In this document: positions 33,109 to 42,082 of the stretch, piece by piece | Layout: every line of letters begins with the position of its first letter | Numbering within the stretch: the first letter of the stretch is position 1 | Notes under the pieces: model-generated | Told to the model about the DNA's origin: nothing | Databases searched by the model: none | What the model saw: only the letters and a program-made list of their open reading frames with translations | Program-made: the position numbers and the translations under genes | Origin: Providencia rettgeri | Lineage (GTDB): Bacteria; Pseudomonadota; Gammaproteobacteria; Enterobacterales; Enterobacteriaceae | Reading direction: 5' to 3' | Length of the DNA: 64,000 nucleotides | Assembly: GCF_001874625.1 (NCBI RefSeq) | Contig: NZ_CP017671.1 | Location: forward strand, 3,596,001-3,660,000

Positions 33109-33738
33109 ATGTTTAATAAAATTACGTATCCAGTCAGTGAATTAAACACAACGGATATCACACCAAAAAATCGCCTTAAATCTTTGTTTTCAAAAAAAGT
33201 AAAATTAATTAGCAACTCTTCAATCAACCTTCATCCGAAAGGAGTTGGTAAAGGGTATGAAACTTGCAAAGCCTTTAGCTTTGAGAAAAGTACTCGATCA
33301 GATATCTACTTTAAAATCGGTTATATCAGTGATTTTAAAGGAATGAAGGAAGAGGCTTTAACCATACACGGAACTCCTAATGGACAAGTTTCAATGTATT
33401 CGAATAATACGGCCAATAGAAAATACTTAACGGTAAAAGAGGCGATATCTCATATAAAATCAGTTCACAATGTTGACCTTACGGTTTCCCAAAAACCACT
33501 GCATGTCCTATCATGCTTTGGTGTTACTAATGGTGTCTATCAATCATTTGCAAATGAATTAAACAGAGAAGTCATAGGATATGGGGATGGAGGTGTGCTA
33601 AGAGGTAATGATACCTCTGAATATTTATCTAATCCCAATGTTGACCCTCTACTTTCGGTCATTGACCACAATACACCACAAGAAAAAACGATGATCGCGA
33701 GTGTTCATAAGTATTACCCTGCTCACGCAAAAAAATAG
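33109..33738 (+). CDS. Orphan protein with caspase/C80-like (clan CD) cysteine-protease motifs
   Basis: 209-residue protein without signal peptide or membrane segment, not recognised as a named family. Two motifs stand out: hydrophobic-His-Gly (EEALTIHGTPNG, His87) and hydrophobic-Ser-Cys (PLHVLSCFG, Cys136), 49 residues apart. This is the clan CD pattern of caspases and of the C80 autoprotease of TcdB and MARTX toxins, where a GHG-type His and a Cys lie about 45 residues apart, and of the Shigella effector OspB. The first 60 residues are Lys/Ser/Asn-rich. It occupies the place of mazEF between relA and mazG, on the opposite strand and in AT-rich flanks, which suggests acquisition. A role as a host- or bacteria-directed effector is inference. 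Confidence 0.6.
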   Translation: MFNKITYPVSELNTTDITPKNRLKSLFSKKVKLISNSSINLHPKGVGKGYETCKAFSFEKSTRSDIYFKIGYISDFKGMKEEALTIHGTPNGQVSMYSNNTANRKYLTVKEAISHIKSVHNVDLTVSQKPLHVLSCFGVTNGVYQSFANELNREVIGYGDGGVLRGNDTSEYLSNPNVDPLLSVIDHNTPQEKTMIASVHKYYPAHAKK

Positions 33739-33749
33739 TATTTGGCTAA

Positions 33750-33779
33750 AGTAAAAGACCGCAGCCAACAACGCTGCGG
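33750..33779 (-). terminator. relA terminator made from an ERIC remnant
   Basis: 7-bp stem CCGCAGC/GCTGCGG with a CAACAAC loop (33759-33779), followed on the minus strand by TCTTTTACTTT. The core GCAGCCAACAACGCTGC and the trailing ATATCTGACGAC resemble the right end of the ERIC elements in this window. It lies between the convergent orphan gene and relA. Confidence 0.7.
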
Positions 33780-33798
33780 CTCAATATCTGACGACAAC

Positions 33799-36030
33799 CT
33801 ATGATGAATGGCGTTTTGCTTCTATCACATCAGGTAACTGATTTAATTTTGCGAGTACCCTGCTTAGTACCTCAATGTTATAAAGCTCAATTGTCATATC
33901 TATTGTCGCTAGTTGCTGTTTAACATCACTACGACTACTGACACCAAGGACATTAACTTTTTCGTTCGCTAAAATTGTCGTAATATCGCGTAATAACCCA
34001 CTACGATCGTTTGCGACTACCCTGACGACTAAAGAATAACCACTTGAATAGTTTTCCCCCCATACGGCATCAATAACACGCTCAGGGGCATGGCTTTGCA
34101 ATTCAGCCAACTGTTCACAATCCGCACTGTGAATGGAAATCCCTCGCCCTTTGGTAATAAAACCGACAATTTCATCACCCGGGATTGGCTGGCAACAACG
34201 CGCAATATGGTGCATCAGGTTACCCACCCCTTCGACGACCACACGACCACTTCCATGAGATGGTGCCCTTGGAACTGAAGACTTACTTTCCAGCGTCTTC
34301 ATCGCTGCACGGTCTTCTTCTTCTGCTGTCGCCTTATTAAACTTACTTTGTAGGAAGTTAACTAATTGGTTGATACGAATATCACCACCACCAATACCCG
34401 CTAAAACTTCATCTAATGAATGAACGTTATACCGCGCTATCAACAGCTTTTCTGCTTCTCTAAGACTAATATCGAGGTGAGATAACTCGCTATCCAATAT
34501 TTGGCGACCCGCAAGGATATTTTTGTCTCTATCTTGCTTACGGAACCAGTTTTGTATTTTCGCTCGTCCACGGCTAGTGGTAACATAGCCAAGGTTAGGG
34601 TTTAACCAGTCACGACTAGGATTTGGATGCTTTTGCGTAATAATTTCAATTTGATCCCCCATTTGTAGTTGGTAACTAAATGGCACGATGCGACCACCAA
34701 TCTTAGCCCCTATACAACGGTGACCCACATCACTGTGGATATGATATGCAAAATCAAGTGGCGTCGAACCCGTTGGCAAATCAACGACATCACCTTTAGG
34801 TGTAAAGACATAGACTCGGTCATCAAATACTTGGCTACGCACCTCATCCAGCATTTCACCAGAATCGGCCATTTCTTCTTGCCATGCAATTAACTTACGC
34901 AGCCATGCAATGCGGTTTTCATAGCTACTGCCCTTGCCAACACCCGTTGCGCCTTCTTTATACTTCCAGTGCGCTGCAACCCCTAACTCTGCATCTTCAT
35001 GCATTTGACGAGTTCGTATTTGAATTTCAAGGGTTTTACCATTTGGCCCAAGTACCACCGTATGAATCGATTGATAACCATTTGGTTTTGGATTCGCCAC
35101 ATAATCGTCAAACTCATCCGGCAAATGACGAAAGTGGGTGTGTACAATCCCTAGAGCAGCATAACAATCTTGCAAGCGTTCGACGACAATACGCACTGCA
35201 CGCACATCGAACAGTTCATCAAACGCTAAAGATTTTTTCTTCATTTTGCGCCAGATACTGTAAATATGCTTAGGGCGACCGTAGATATCAGCTTGAATAC
35301 TCTCTTTTAACATATACTTTCGTAATGTCCCTACGAAGTTATCAATGTATTCTTCACGATCGATACGGCGCTCATGGAGTAATTTAGCAATTTTTTTATA
35401 CTCATCAGGGTGCAAATAACGGAAACAAAAATCTTCTAGTTCCCATTTTAGCTGGCCTATCCCCAAACGATTTGCTAAAGGCGCATAGATATTTGAACAT
35501 TCTTTAGCGGCTAATACGCGCTCATCTTCTGTTGCATCTTTTACCTCACGTAAATGTGCGATGCGTTCAGCTAATTTTATGACAACACAGCGGAAATCCT
35601 CTACCATCGACAGTAACATACGACGGATATTATCCACTTGTATCGAGCTTGTTTCACTCGACTGCGTGGCTTTGAGCTGGCGAATTGCGTCCATTTCCAA
35701 CACGCCCTTAACAAGTTCGTTAATAGAATTACCAAACTCATCAATCACATCTTGCTCTTTTAGCTCCCCTTCTTCGACTAAAGGGAAAAGCAAAGCTGCT
35801 TGTAAGCTACCGATATCCATACTCAATGTAGAGAGTATCTCGGTCATTTCAATGCCGCGCCATAGCAATAAAGGCGCTTTTTCTTGTCCAGCTAATTTGT
35901 CATGACAGTATTGCCAGGTATGGATGAGCTTTTCTTCTGATTGCTTATTGCCCAAACCTAAACCATTAACCCAATTTTCTGGGGCAAACTCACCTGCTGG
36001 GGTAAGATGTGCACTTCTTACTGCAACCAT
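33799..36030 (-). CDS. relA: GTP pyrophosphokinase RelA, (p)ppGpp synthetase I
   Basis: Ribosome-associated stringent-response enzyme that makes pppGpp and ppGpp when uncharged tRNA enters the A site. The 743-residue protein (E. coli 744) has the N-terminal pseudo-hydrolase region lacking the HD pair (LLFPLVEEGELKEQDV), the synthetase domain (about 240-370; YGRPKHIYSIWRKMKKK, NGYQSIHTVVLG, EIQIRT), a TGS domain (VYVFTPKGDVVDLPTGSTPL), and C-terminal zinc-finger (ARCCQPIPGDEIVGF...DCEQL) and ACT domains. It follows rlmD by 16 bp, as in E. coli, and probably shares its transcript. The downstream mazEF found in E. coli is missing. Confidence 0.98.
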   Translation of the reverse strand: MVAVRSAHLTPAGEFAPENWVNGLGLGNKQSEEKLIHTWQYCHDKLAGQEKAPLLLWRGIEMTEILSTLSMDIGSLQAALLFPLVEEGELKEQDVIDEFGNSINELVKGVLEMDAIRQLKATQSSETSSIQVDNIRRMLLSMVEDFRCVVIKLAERIAHLREVKDATEDERVLAAKECSNIYAPLANRLGIGQLKWELEDFCFRYLHPDEYKKIAKLLHERRIDREEYIDNFVGTLRKYMLKESIQADIYGRPKHIYSIWRKMKKKSLAFDELFDVRAVRIVVERLQDCYAALGIVHTHFRHLPDEFDDYVANPKPNGYQSIHTVVLGPNGKTLEIQIRTRQMHEDAELGVAAHWKYKEGATGVGKGSSYENRIAWLRKLIAWQEEMADSGEMLDEVRSQVFDDRVYVFTPKGDVVDLPTGSTPLDFAYHIHSDVGHRCIGAKIGGRIVPFSYQLQMGDQIEIITQKHPNPSRDWLNPNLGYVTTSRGRAKIQNWFRKQDRDKNILAGRQILDSELSHLDISLREAEKLLIARYNVHSLDEVLAGIGGGDIRINQLVNFLQSKFNKATAEEEDRAAMKTLESKSSVPRAPSHGSGRVVVEGVGNLMHHIARCCQPIPGDEIVGFITKGRGISIHSADCEQLAELQSHAPERVIDAVWGENYSSGYSLVVRVVANDRSGLLRDITTILANEKVNVLGVSSRSDVKQQLATIDMTIELYNIEVLSRVLAKLNQLPDVIEAKRHSS

Positions 36031-36046
36031 ATATTCTCCCTACCGA

Positions 36047-37378
36047 TTAAACCTCTGGGCGACGGATAAATAATGCCATTGACTCTAAATGGCTAGTGTG
36101 CGGAAACATATCCAACATCCGCAAATGTAATAATTGATAACCCCCACCAAGCAAAACCTTGCTGTCCCTAGCTAATGTTGTGGGGTTACATGAAACATAG
36201 ACAATTTTTTCTGGCATCAGTTTAATTAAATGTTCCATTACACCAGCAGCTCCAGCCCTTGCAGGGTCTAATAACACTTTATTAAACCCTTGAGCTGCCC
36301 ATGGCTGTGTATGAATTTGTGCTTCTAAGTTCTCATTATAGAATGCTACATTATAAATAGTATTGAGCTGAGCGTTGTTTCGTGCTTGTTCGACTAAATT
36401 TTCAACACCTTCAACCCCAACGACAGATTTCGCTAGCCGAGCAATAGGCAGTGTAAAATTACCCATTCCACAAAACAGGTCTAATACCCTGTCTTCACTG
36501 TTGATATCCAACCATGCTAACGCCTGCTCGACCATTTGTTGGTTAACTTGCGCATTAACTTGAATAAAGTTTGACGGATTAAATCTCAACCTTTCCCCTG
36601 CGACTTGATATTCAGGTAATGGGGAAGCCTCAGTCAGCGTATGTAAGTTTTCATCATTACCTGCTAACCAGATAGACACTCCGTGCTGATTTTCAAAATC
36701 AATGAGTTTTTGCTTATCTGAAGATAGCAAAGGAGCCAAATGCCGGATCAATACAACTTTGCAGTTATCCGCATAAATTAATTCAACATGCCCCAGTTTC
36801 GCGGCAATACTGAGCTGGTTGAGACATTGTGAAAGCGGCTCAAGCAATATGTCTAGATCGGGTGATAAAACAGGACAATGTTTTATATCAACCAAAGTAT
36901 TCGATTGAGTTTTTCGAAAGCCCATGACTAACCGATGGCTTTTAGAATGGTATTGCAAACCCAAGCGTGCTCGTCGACGGTAGCCATATGACTCACCGCT
37001 GATAACCGGGGTTGCTGGTTTATCTACCCCCGTTTCGCGTAACATTACATACTGTAAAGCAAGGGCTTTACTTTCCCTTTGTAGTTCAATATCAACATGC
37101 TGTTGTTGGCAACCACCGCATTGTTCAAAGTAACCGCAGCGTGGCTTAACCCTTTGTGGATTGGTACTCAACCGCCTAATAATCTTCGCTTTTGCAAAAT
37201 GACGTTTATCTTCTGTTAATTCAATCTGAGCTTCTTCATTAGGCAATAAGCCTGCCACAAAAATCGTTTTGCCATCGACACGAGCGACACCTTGCCCAGC
37301 AGCATCAAGGCTTTCAGCAATAACCGTTATTTGACGGCGTGAAGTAGTACGGCGGTTCGGAGAGTAAAATTGAGCCAT
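36047..37378 (-). CDS. rlmD: 23S rRNA (uracil-1939-C5)-methyltransferase RlmD
   Basis: Forms 5-methyluridine at 23S rRNA position 1939 using SAM. The 443-residue protein starts MAQFYSPNRRTTSRR, with an N-terminal TRAM domain (about 15-75). Iron-sulfur cysteines are at 81, 87 and 90 (CGYFEQCGGC), with the fourth in KHCPVLSP. The SAM-binding motif is VLDLFCGMGNFTLP, and the catalytic nucleophile is in the SCNPTTLARD motif. It lies directly upstream of relA, the conserved arrangement. The upstream barA gene of E. coli is replaced here by dgt. Confidence 0.96.
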   Translation of the reverse strand: MAQFYSPNRRTTSRRQITVIAESLDAAGQGVARVDGKTIFVAGLLPNEEAQIELTEDKRHFAKAKIIRRLSTNPQRVKPRCGYFEQCGGCQQQHVDIELQRESKALALQYVMLRETGVDKPATPVISGESYGYRRRARLGLQYHSKSHRLVMGFRKTQSNTLVDIKHCPVLSPDLDILLEPLSQCLNQLSIAAKLGHVELIYADNCKVVLIRHLAPLLSSDKQKLIDFENQHGVSIWLAGNDENLHTLTEASPLPEYQVAGERLRFNPSNFIQVNAQVNQQMVEQALAWLDINSEDRVLDLFCGMGNFTLPIARLAKSVVGVEGVENLVEQARNNAQLNTIYNVAFYNENLEAQIHTQPWAAQGFNKVLLDPARAGAAGVMEHLIKLMPEKIVYVSCNPTTLARDSKVLLGGGYQLLHLRMLDMFPHTSHLESMALFIRRPEV

Positions 37379-37551
37379 AAGTAGTCACTACGGAGTATTA
37401 AGTTATAAAAATAATGATTGCCGTTTTTCCCGTTTCAACACGTTGCTTTTTCCGCCTATTAATAAGGAAAAACCTGTCCCCTTAGTATACCTGTTTTTCC
37501 TATCATTTTATTGAATACTTTGCGAATTTATTACATAACATCAATATAATG

Positions 37552-39078
37552 TTAGTTGCTGACCATAAATTTTCTATATTCTTCATAGGCATAGTGATCT
37601 GTCATCCCACTAATATAGTCTTGTATTAAACGTGCCCGGTAATAAAACTCGAGGATTGAGCGGTCAGACTCATTGGTCGCAGAAATTTTTTCAAGCGCTT
37701 CAGTATAAGATAAGCGGTGCTTATTAGATAACTTATGGAATAAACGAGTTTCAATAAAAAAATGCTTATGATAGTTTTTGTCCACTAGTTCCGCAAAATC
37801 TGTTCTGCTCATCATTAATAATGGGCTATAGAAATCGAGTAACCCACTAATAATGCGATACCCTTGAAGTTCTAGTTCCTCAACTTCATGGTGGTTAAAA
37901 ACATGCTTAAATGCCACTGTTTTTAATACTTTCAATAACCTATGCTCAGGGCTTTTATCTTCCAGTAATGCGCTATTAAAATTACCATGGTAAATTTCAG
38001 GTAAGTTTTTTATAAACTGTTGAGCACTGTAATGGCATAATTTACTCGTAATATTGACGCGTAAGTACATAAAAAACTGATCTTGTTGAATGCGCCTTGT
38101 GTGATTATCACTAATATTGTTATAAGCACGCATAATGGTTTGGTCAAACAAATCGTTTGGTTCAATAGGACCCCATTCTGCCTTTAAATAATCGATTAAT
38201 TTTTCGACGGTAAAAATACCTTTTTCAGCAGCGTCATCCAGATCAGCAATGCAATATGAAATATCATCAGCCGCTTCCATAATATAAGAGAGAGGGAAGC
38301 GACAATATTTCTCCATATCGAGTTTTTTTGTCAATTCACTGACAAAATCTGATTCAGACCAATAATAACCCGGTTTTTTCATTAAATAGTCAAATTCTGC
38401 AGGGATCGGAGCTAAATCATAAGCCCCGCGAGTATATTTCAAAATTGAACCAATCTGTGCGTAGGTCAAATTTAATTTGAGCAACCGATGAGCCATACGC
38501 AACCCTTGAGCATTGCCTTCAAATGAACACAAATCGTGCTTCAATTGACGACGAAAAAGGTCTTGCTTTTCATTACCTGTCAATTGTAAGGCGTGTATTT
38601 GGCATGGATCAGGAGAGTCTGGTGTATAAAGATAGCCGGGAGCCAATAATTTACTGAACCAACGCTGTATTGCAGCTTCACCAAAATGACCAAAAGGTGG
38701 GTTGCCGATATCATGCATTAAGCAAGCCATTTCAACGAGGCTTTCAAAGGCGTCACACCTTTCATCTAACCCATAGGTTTCTAATAACTTTCTCTTTTTT
38801 AATTCACCCAAAACGGTTTTACTAATGTAACGCCCCACTTGCTGAACCTCTAGTGAGTGAGTCAATCGGCTACGTACAGCAGAATTTTGTTCTAACGGAA
38901 AAACTTGTGTTTTTTGTTGTAAGCGACGAATGGCAGCAGAATTAATGATACGCCCCCGATCACTTTCAAATAAGCGATTAACGGCGTCTTCATCTTTTTC
39001 CGAAACTTTTTGATTCTTTGCGCTACTCGTATAATTACGCTGAAAGCTTAGCTTTTTAAGAAAGTTAATCTCCCCCAT
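37552..39078 (-). CDS. dgt: Deoxyguanosinetriphosphate triphosphohydrolase
   Basis: Cleaves dGTP to deoxyguanosine and tripolyphosphate. It is 508 residues (E. coli 505). HD-domain metal ligands are visible in [15 protein letters not shown] and [21 protein letters not shown], with the distal Asp in [37 protein letters not shown] near the N-terminus and a C-terminal [19 protein letters not shown] segment match the E. coli enzyme closely. It is divergent from mtnN, with 244 bp between starts, the same pairing as E. coli dgt-mtnN. No degP follows; rlmD is downstream, which marks a junction between two E. coli-like blocks. Confidence 0.97.
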   Translation of the reverse strand: MGEINFLKKLSFQRNYTSSAKNQKVSEKDEDAVNRLFESDRGRIINSAAIRRLQQKTQVFPLEQNSAVRSRLTHSLEVQQVGRYISKTVLGELKKRKLLETYGLDERCDAFESLVEMACLMHDIGNPPFGHFGEAAIQRWFSKLLAPGYLYTPDSPDPCQIHALQLTGNEKQDLFRRQLKHDLCSFEGNAQGLRMAHRLLKLNLTYAQIGSILKYTRGAYDLAPIPAEFDYLMKKPGYYWSESDFVSELTKKLDMEKYCRFPLSYIMEAADDISYCIADLDDAAEKGIFTVEKLIDYLKAEWGPIEPNDLFDQTIMRAYNNISDNHTRRIQQDQFFMYLRVNITSKLCHYSAQQFIKNLPEIYHGNFNSALLEDKSPEHRLLKVLKTVAFKHVFNHHEVEELELQGYRIISGLLDFYSPLLMMSRTDFAELVDKNYHKHFFIETRLFHKLSNKHRLSYTEALEKISATNESDRSILEFYYRARLIQDYISGMTDHYAYEEYRKFMVSN

Positions 39079-39322
39079 TCTTTCCTCTCCCTTATCTAAA
39101 TTTATTAGTCATTATATAACCAAAGTGCAGGAAAAATACTTCACGCCTCAACTTTCAATGCTACACTTCGTACAGCTTTGTAATTTCATTGCTTAAACAT
39201 GAGATATTGCAATATTAGTTGCGATAGCGCTCGAAGATCAAAGCAATAACACAACAAAATTCTATTTTCCCTAAATAATGTGTTGTAAACACTAAGTAGG
39301 GGAATATGGTGAAGGAGACAAA

Positions 39323-40015
39323 ATGAAAGTTGGGGTCATTGGTGCAATGGAGCAAGAAGTTGCTATTTTGCGCTCACAAATTGAAAATTGCCAAACGATC
39401 AGCCGCGCAGGCTGTGAAATTTATACCGGAAAAATTAATGGTGTTGACGTTGCTTTATTAAAATCAGGTATTGGTAAAGTTGCGGCTGCAATCGGTACAA
39501 CATTATTACTAGAACATTGCCAACCTGATGTAGTTATCAACACTGGGTCCGCAGGTGGGTTAGATCCTCGTTTAAATGTTGGTGATATTGTTGTCTCTAC
39601 TGAAGTTCGTTATCACGATGCCGACGTCACCGCGTTTGGCTATGAGCCAGGCCAAATGGCACAATGCCCACCAGCTTTTGTCGCGGATAGCAACCTGATA
39701 AACGTTGCGGAACAGTGCATTAATTTATTGGATATGAATGCAGTACGTGGTTTAGTCTGTAGTGGTGATGCTTTTATTAATGGAGCAGAACCATTAGCTC
39801 GTATCAAAGCCATGTTCCCTCAAGTTGCTGCAGTTGAGATGGAAGCGACTGCGATAGGGCAAGTTTGCCACCAGTTTGGCGTACCATTTGTTGTCGTTCG
39901 CGCCATTTCTGATGTAGCCGATAAAGAGTCTCATACCAGTTTTGATGAGTTTTTACCTATTGCTGCTCGCCAATCTTCACTGATGATCAACGCGATTTTA
40001 ACAAAACTCGCTTAA
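39323..40015 (+). CDS. mtnN: 5'-methylthioadenosine/S-adenosylhomocysteine nucleosidase
   Basis: Hydrolyses methylthioadenosine, S-adenosylhomocysteine and 5'-deoxyadenosine, clearing SAM by-products and feeding autoinducer-2 synthesis. The 230-residue protein (E. coli 232) begins [12 protein letters not shown], placing the catalytic acid Glu12 as in E. coli. Substrate and catalytic residues are seen in [12 protein letters not shown] and in [10 protein letters not shown], which holds the catalytic Asp. GAAGGAGA precedes the ATG. It is followed by a hairpin terminator and then by btuF, the conserved order. Confidence 0.97.
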   Translation: MKVGVIGAMEQEVAILRSQIENCQTISRAGCEIYTGKINGVDVALLKSGIGKVAAAIGTTLLLEHCQPDVVINTGSAGGLDPRLNVGDIVVSTEVRYHDADVTAFGYEPGQMAQCPPAFVADSNLINVAEQCINLLDMNAVRGLVCSGDAFINGAEPLARIKAMFPQVAAVEMEATAIGQVCHQFGVPFVVVRAISDVADKESHTSFDEFLPIAARQSSLMINAILTKLA

Positions 40016-40026
40016 TTTTCTCCTAT

Positions 40027-40061
40027 GAAAAAGCATAACTAACATTCCGTTATGCTTTTTC
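40027..40061. terminator. Terminator downstream of mtnN
   Basis: 13-bp perfect stem GAAAAAGCATAAC/GTTATGCTTTTTC with a 9-base loop. The stem itself supplies the terminal T-run on the plus strand. It lies 11 bp past the mtnN stop codon, so btuF probably depends on its own promoter or on read-through. Confidence 0.85.
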
Positions 40062-40077
40062 ATTGCAGCTAAGATAA

Positions 40078-40917
40078 ATGATAGTCATGAAAAGAATTCC
40101 TCATTTTTATTCCTTCACTGTTACCTTGTTATGTACCTTGTTGGTTACTTTTTCTGCTCTAGCTACCCCCAAACAACGGGTTATTAGTTTATCACCAGCA
40201 AACACCGAACTCGCCTACGCGGCTGGATTAGGTGATAATTTAGTTGCAGTTAGTGCTTACTCCGACTATCCAGAACAAGCAAAAAAAATAGAACAAGTTG
40301 CTGATTGGCAAGGGCTAAATGTGGAGCGTATTATCGCACTTAAACCAGATTTAATTCTTGCATGGCGAGGAGGAAACCCACAGCGCCCTCTCGAACAACT
40401 CACATCTTTTGGTATTCCTATTATTTATTTCGACCCGCAAAGCATCGATGAAGTGATTAATTCAGTAACTGAATTAGCACAATACAGTCCTAACCCCAAA
40501 ATTGCACAACACAATATTGAAATGATGCGGGCAACCTTAGCCTCTTATCAAAATAAAAAAGCCTTAATCAACAAACCAAAACGTGTGTTTATTCAATTAG
40601 GTATCCAGCCTTTATTTAGTACTGGTAATCAGACATTGCAAAATGATGTTGTGGAATTTTGTGGTGGTGAAAATATTTTTGCTAATAGTACAGTGCAATG
40701 GCCGCAAGTCAGCCGTGAGCAAGTACTCACCCGCAAACCAGATGTGATTATCATGACAGGTTCATCAGAACAGGAAAAAGCAGTGAAAGAATTTTGGCAT
40801 CCCCAACTCAATGTCCCTGTTATTCGGTTAAACGAAGATTGGTTTCATCGAGCAGGCCCAAGGATTGTGCATGCAACCGAACAACTGTGCGAACAGCTAA
40901 ACTCACTATCTAATTGA
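40078..40917 (+). CDS. btuF: Vitamin B12 ABC transporter periplasmic binding protein BtuF
   Basis: Periplasmic protein that captures cobalamin delivered by BtuB and passes it to the BtuCD permease. The 279-residue protein has a signal peptide ending near SALATP (about residues 1-30). It has the class III binding-protein core [22 protein letters not shown], the [21 protein letters not shown] loop, and a [18 protein letters not shown] segment as in E. coli BtuF. A second in-frame ATG at 40087 is equally likely as the start. It lies after mtnN as in E. coli. The downstream region holds a heptamer repeat and an ERIC array, and converges on erpA. Confidence 0.94.
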   Translation: MIVMKRIPHFYSFTVTLLCTLLVTFSALATPKQRVISLSPANTELAYAAGLGDNLVAVSAYSDYPEQAKKIEQVADWQGLNVERIIALKPDLILAWRGGNPQRPLEQLTSFGIPIIYFDPQSIDEVINSVTELAQYSPNPKIAQHNIEMMRATLASYQNKKALINKPKRVFIQLGIQPLFSTGNQTLQNDVVEFCGGENIFANSTVQWPQVSREQVLTRKPDVIIMTGSSEQEKAVKEFWHPQLNVPVIRLNEDWFHRAGPRIVHATEQLCEQLNSLSN

Positions 40918-40946
40918 TAATTAGGAACTAAAATCCGAGAATTATA

Positions 40947-41086
40947 GGTTACAGGTTACAGGTTACAGGTTACAGGTTACAGGTTACAGGTTACAGGTTA
41001 CAGGTTACAGGTTACAGGTTACAGATTACAGATTACAGATTACAGATTACAGGTTACAGATTACAGATTGCAGATTACAGATTACA
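40947..41086. repeat. 20-copy heptanucleotide tandem repeat GRTTACA
   Basis: Exactly 140 bp made of 20 uninterrupted 7-bp units: eleven GGTTACA, four GATTACA, then GGTTACA, GATTACA, GATTGCA, GATTACA and GATTACA. It lies just past the btuF stop codon and immediately before an ERIC tandem array. Seven-base units carry all three reading frames in turn, but no gene uses the region. It is a likely variable-number locus prone to replication slippage. Confidence 0.95.
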
Positions 41087-41090
41087 GAAA

Positions 41091-41527
41091 TTTTCTAAAT
41101 AGTTCGAGTTGTGGCAAGGCGGCAAATGAAGATATCTCGGGGAGCATACACAAGTATGTGACCCGAGTAGCTGAATGAAGCCAACACCGCCACAGCTCGA
41201 AATATGACGAAAATTTGGCAAGGCGGCAAATGAAGATACCTCGGGGAGCGCACACAAGTATGTGACCCGAGTAGCTGAATGAAGCCAACACCGCCACAGC
41301 TAGAAATATGACGAAAATTTGGCAAGGCGGCAAATGAAGATACCTCGGGGAGCGCACACAAGTATGTGACACGAGTAGCTGAATGAAGCCAACACCGCCA
41401 CAGCTCGAAATATGACGAAAATTTGGCAAGGCGGCGAATGAAGATACCTCGGGGAGCACACACAAGTATGTGACCCGAGTAGCTGAATGAAGCCAACACC
41501 GCCACAGCTCGAAATATGACGAAAATT
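41091..41527. repeat. Tandem ERIC-like array, four 104-bp units
   Basis: Four units with starts at 41112, 41216, 41320 and 41424, an exact 104-bp period. Each carries the ERIC core (CTCGGGGAGC, CACAAGTATGTGAC, GCCAACACCGCCACAGCTCGAAATATGACGA). Only the first unit keeps the outer left arm (TAAATAGTTCGAGTTGTGG); the inner units begin at TGGCAAGGCGG, as if copies were fused by internal recombination. Units differ at only a few bases, which indicates recent amplification or homogenisation. The last unit runs into the erpA stop codon. Long open frames in the array are repeat artefacts. Confidence 0.92.
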
Positions 41528-41870
41528 AGACGCTAAAGGACGACCCACACCCACAAGTAGACTTAGCATTCGGGTTCGTCACAATAAAGCGCGAGCCTTC
41601 TAAACCTTCAGTATAGTCAACACTTCCGCCAACTAAATATTGTAAGCTCATTGGGTCAACCACAAGAGCAACACCTTGCTTCTCAATGGTCATATCACCT
41701 TCATTGATTTGGTCATCAAATGTGAAACCATACTGGAAACCACTGCATCCGCCACCGGTAATATAAACACGTAAACGCAGATTTGGGTTATCCTCGTCAG
41801 AAACTAGATCTTTAACTTTTATTGCTGCCGCATCAGTAAATTGTAAGGGCAGAGCTGAATCATCACTCAT
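41526..41870 (-). CDS. erpA: Iron-sulfur cluster insertion protein ErpA
   Basis: A-type carrier that delivers Fe-S clusters to apoproteins such as IspG and IspH. The 114-residue product ([16 protein letters not shown]) has the three conserved cysteines in [15 protein letters not shown] and the C-terminal [11 protein letters not shown]. The ATG at 41870 is chosen because GGAG lies 6 nt upstream and the length equals E. coli ErpA; the open frame extends to 41966 without family similarity. Its stop codon TAA (41528-41526) overlaps the end of an ERIC array. It is divergent from hemL. Confidence 0.97.
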   Translation of the reverse strand: MSDDSALPLQFTDAAAIKVKDLVSDEDNPNLRLRVYITGGGCSGFQYGFTFDDQINEGDMTIEKQGVALVVDPMSLQYLVGGSVDYTEGLEGSRFIVTNPNAKSTCGCGSSFSV

Positions 41871-42082
41871 TTTTAGCTCCAAACCGGTAACCGGTAAATT
41901 CATGGGAAGCAAAAGCCGCCCCAGATCAATTAATCTAATTATCCGCCACTTGACTAAATCGTTCAAGTGTTGTTACACAATTAGACACATTGTGCATATC
42001 TTAGGATCAACATTTGGTTTAATTGAGACAGTGCTTTAGAATGGAGGCAAATTTCTATTTAGCCTCTTTTTGGAGCCCTGCC

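Noticed and set aside
33739-33798. mazE or mazF remnant near relA
   Set aside because: The 60-bp space holds only an ERIC-like hairpin; no similarity to MazE or MazF was found on either strand of 31952-33798.
41075-41569. Several overlapping minus-strand open frames of 60-136 codons with repeated Cys/Leu/Ser-rich peptides
   Set aside because: They are produced by the 104-bp ERIC repeat being open in several frames. No ribosome sites, and the peptides simply repeat with the DNA period shifted between frames.
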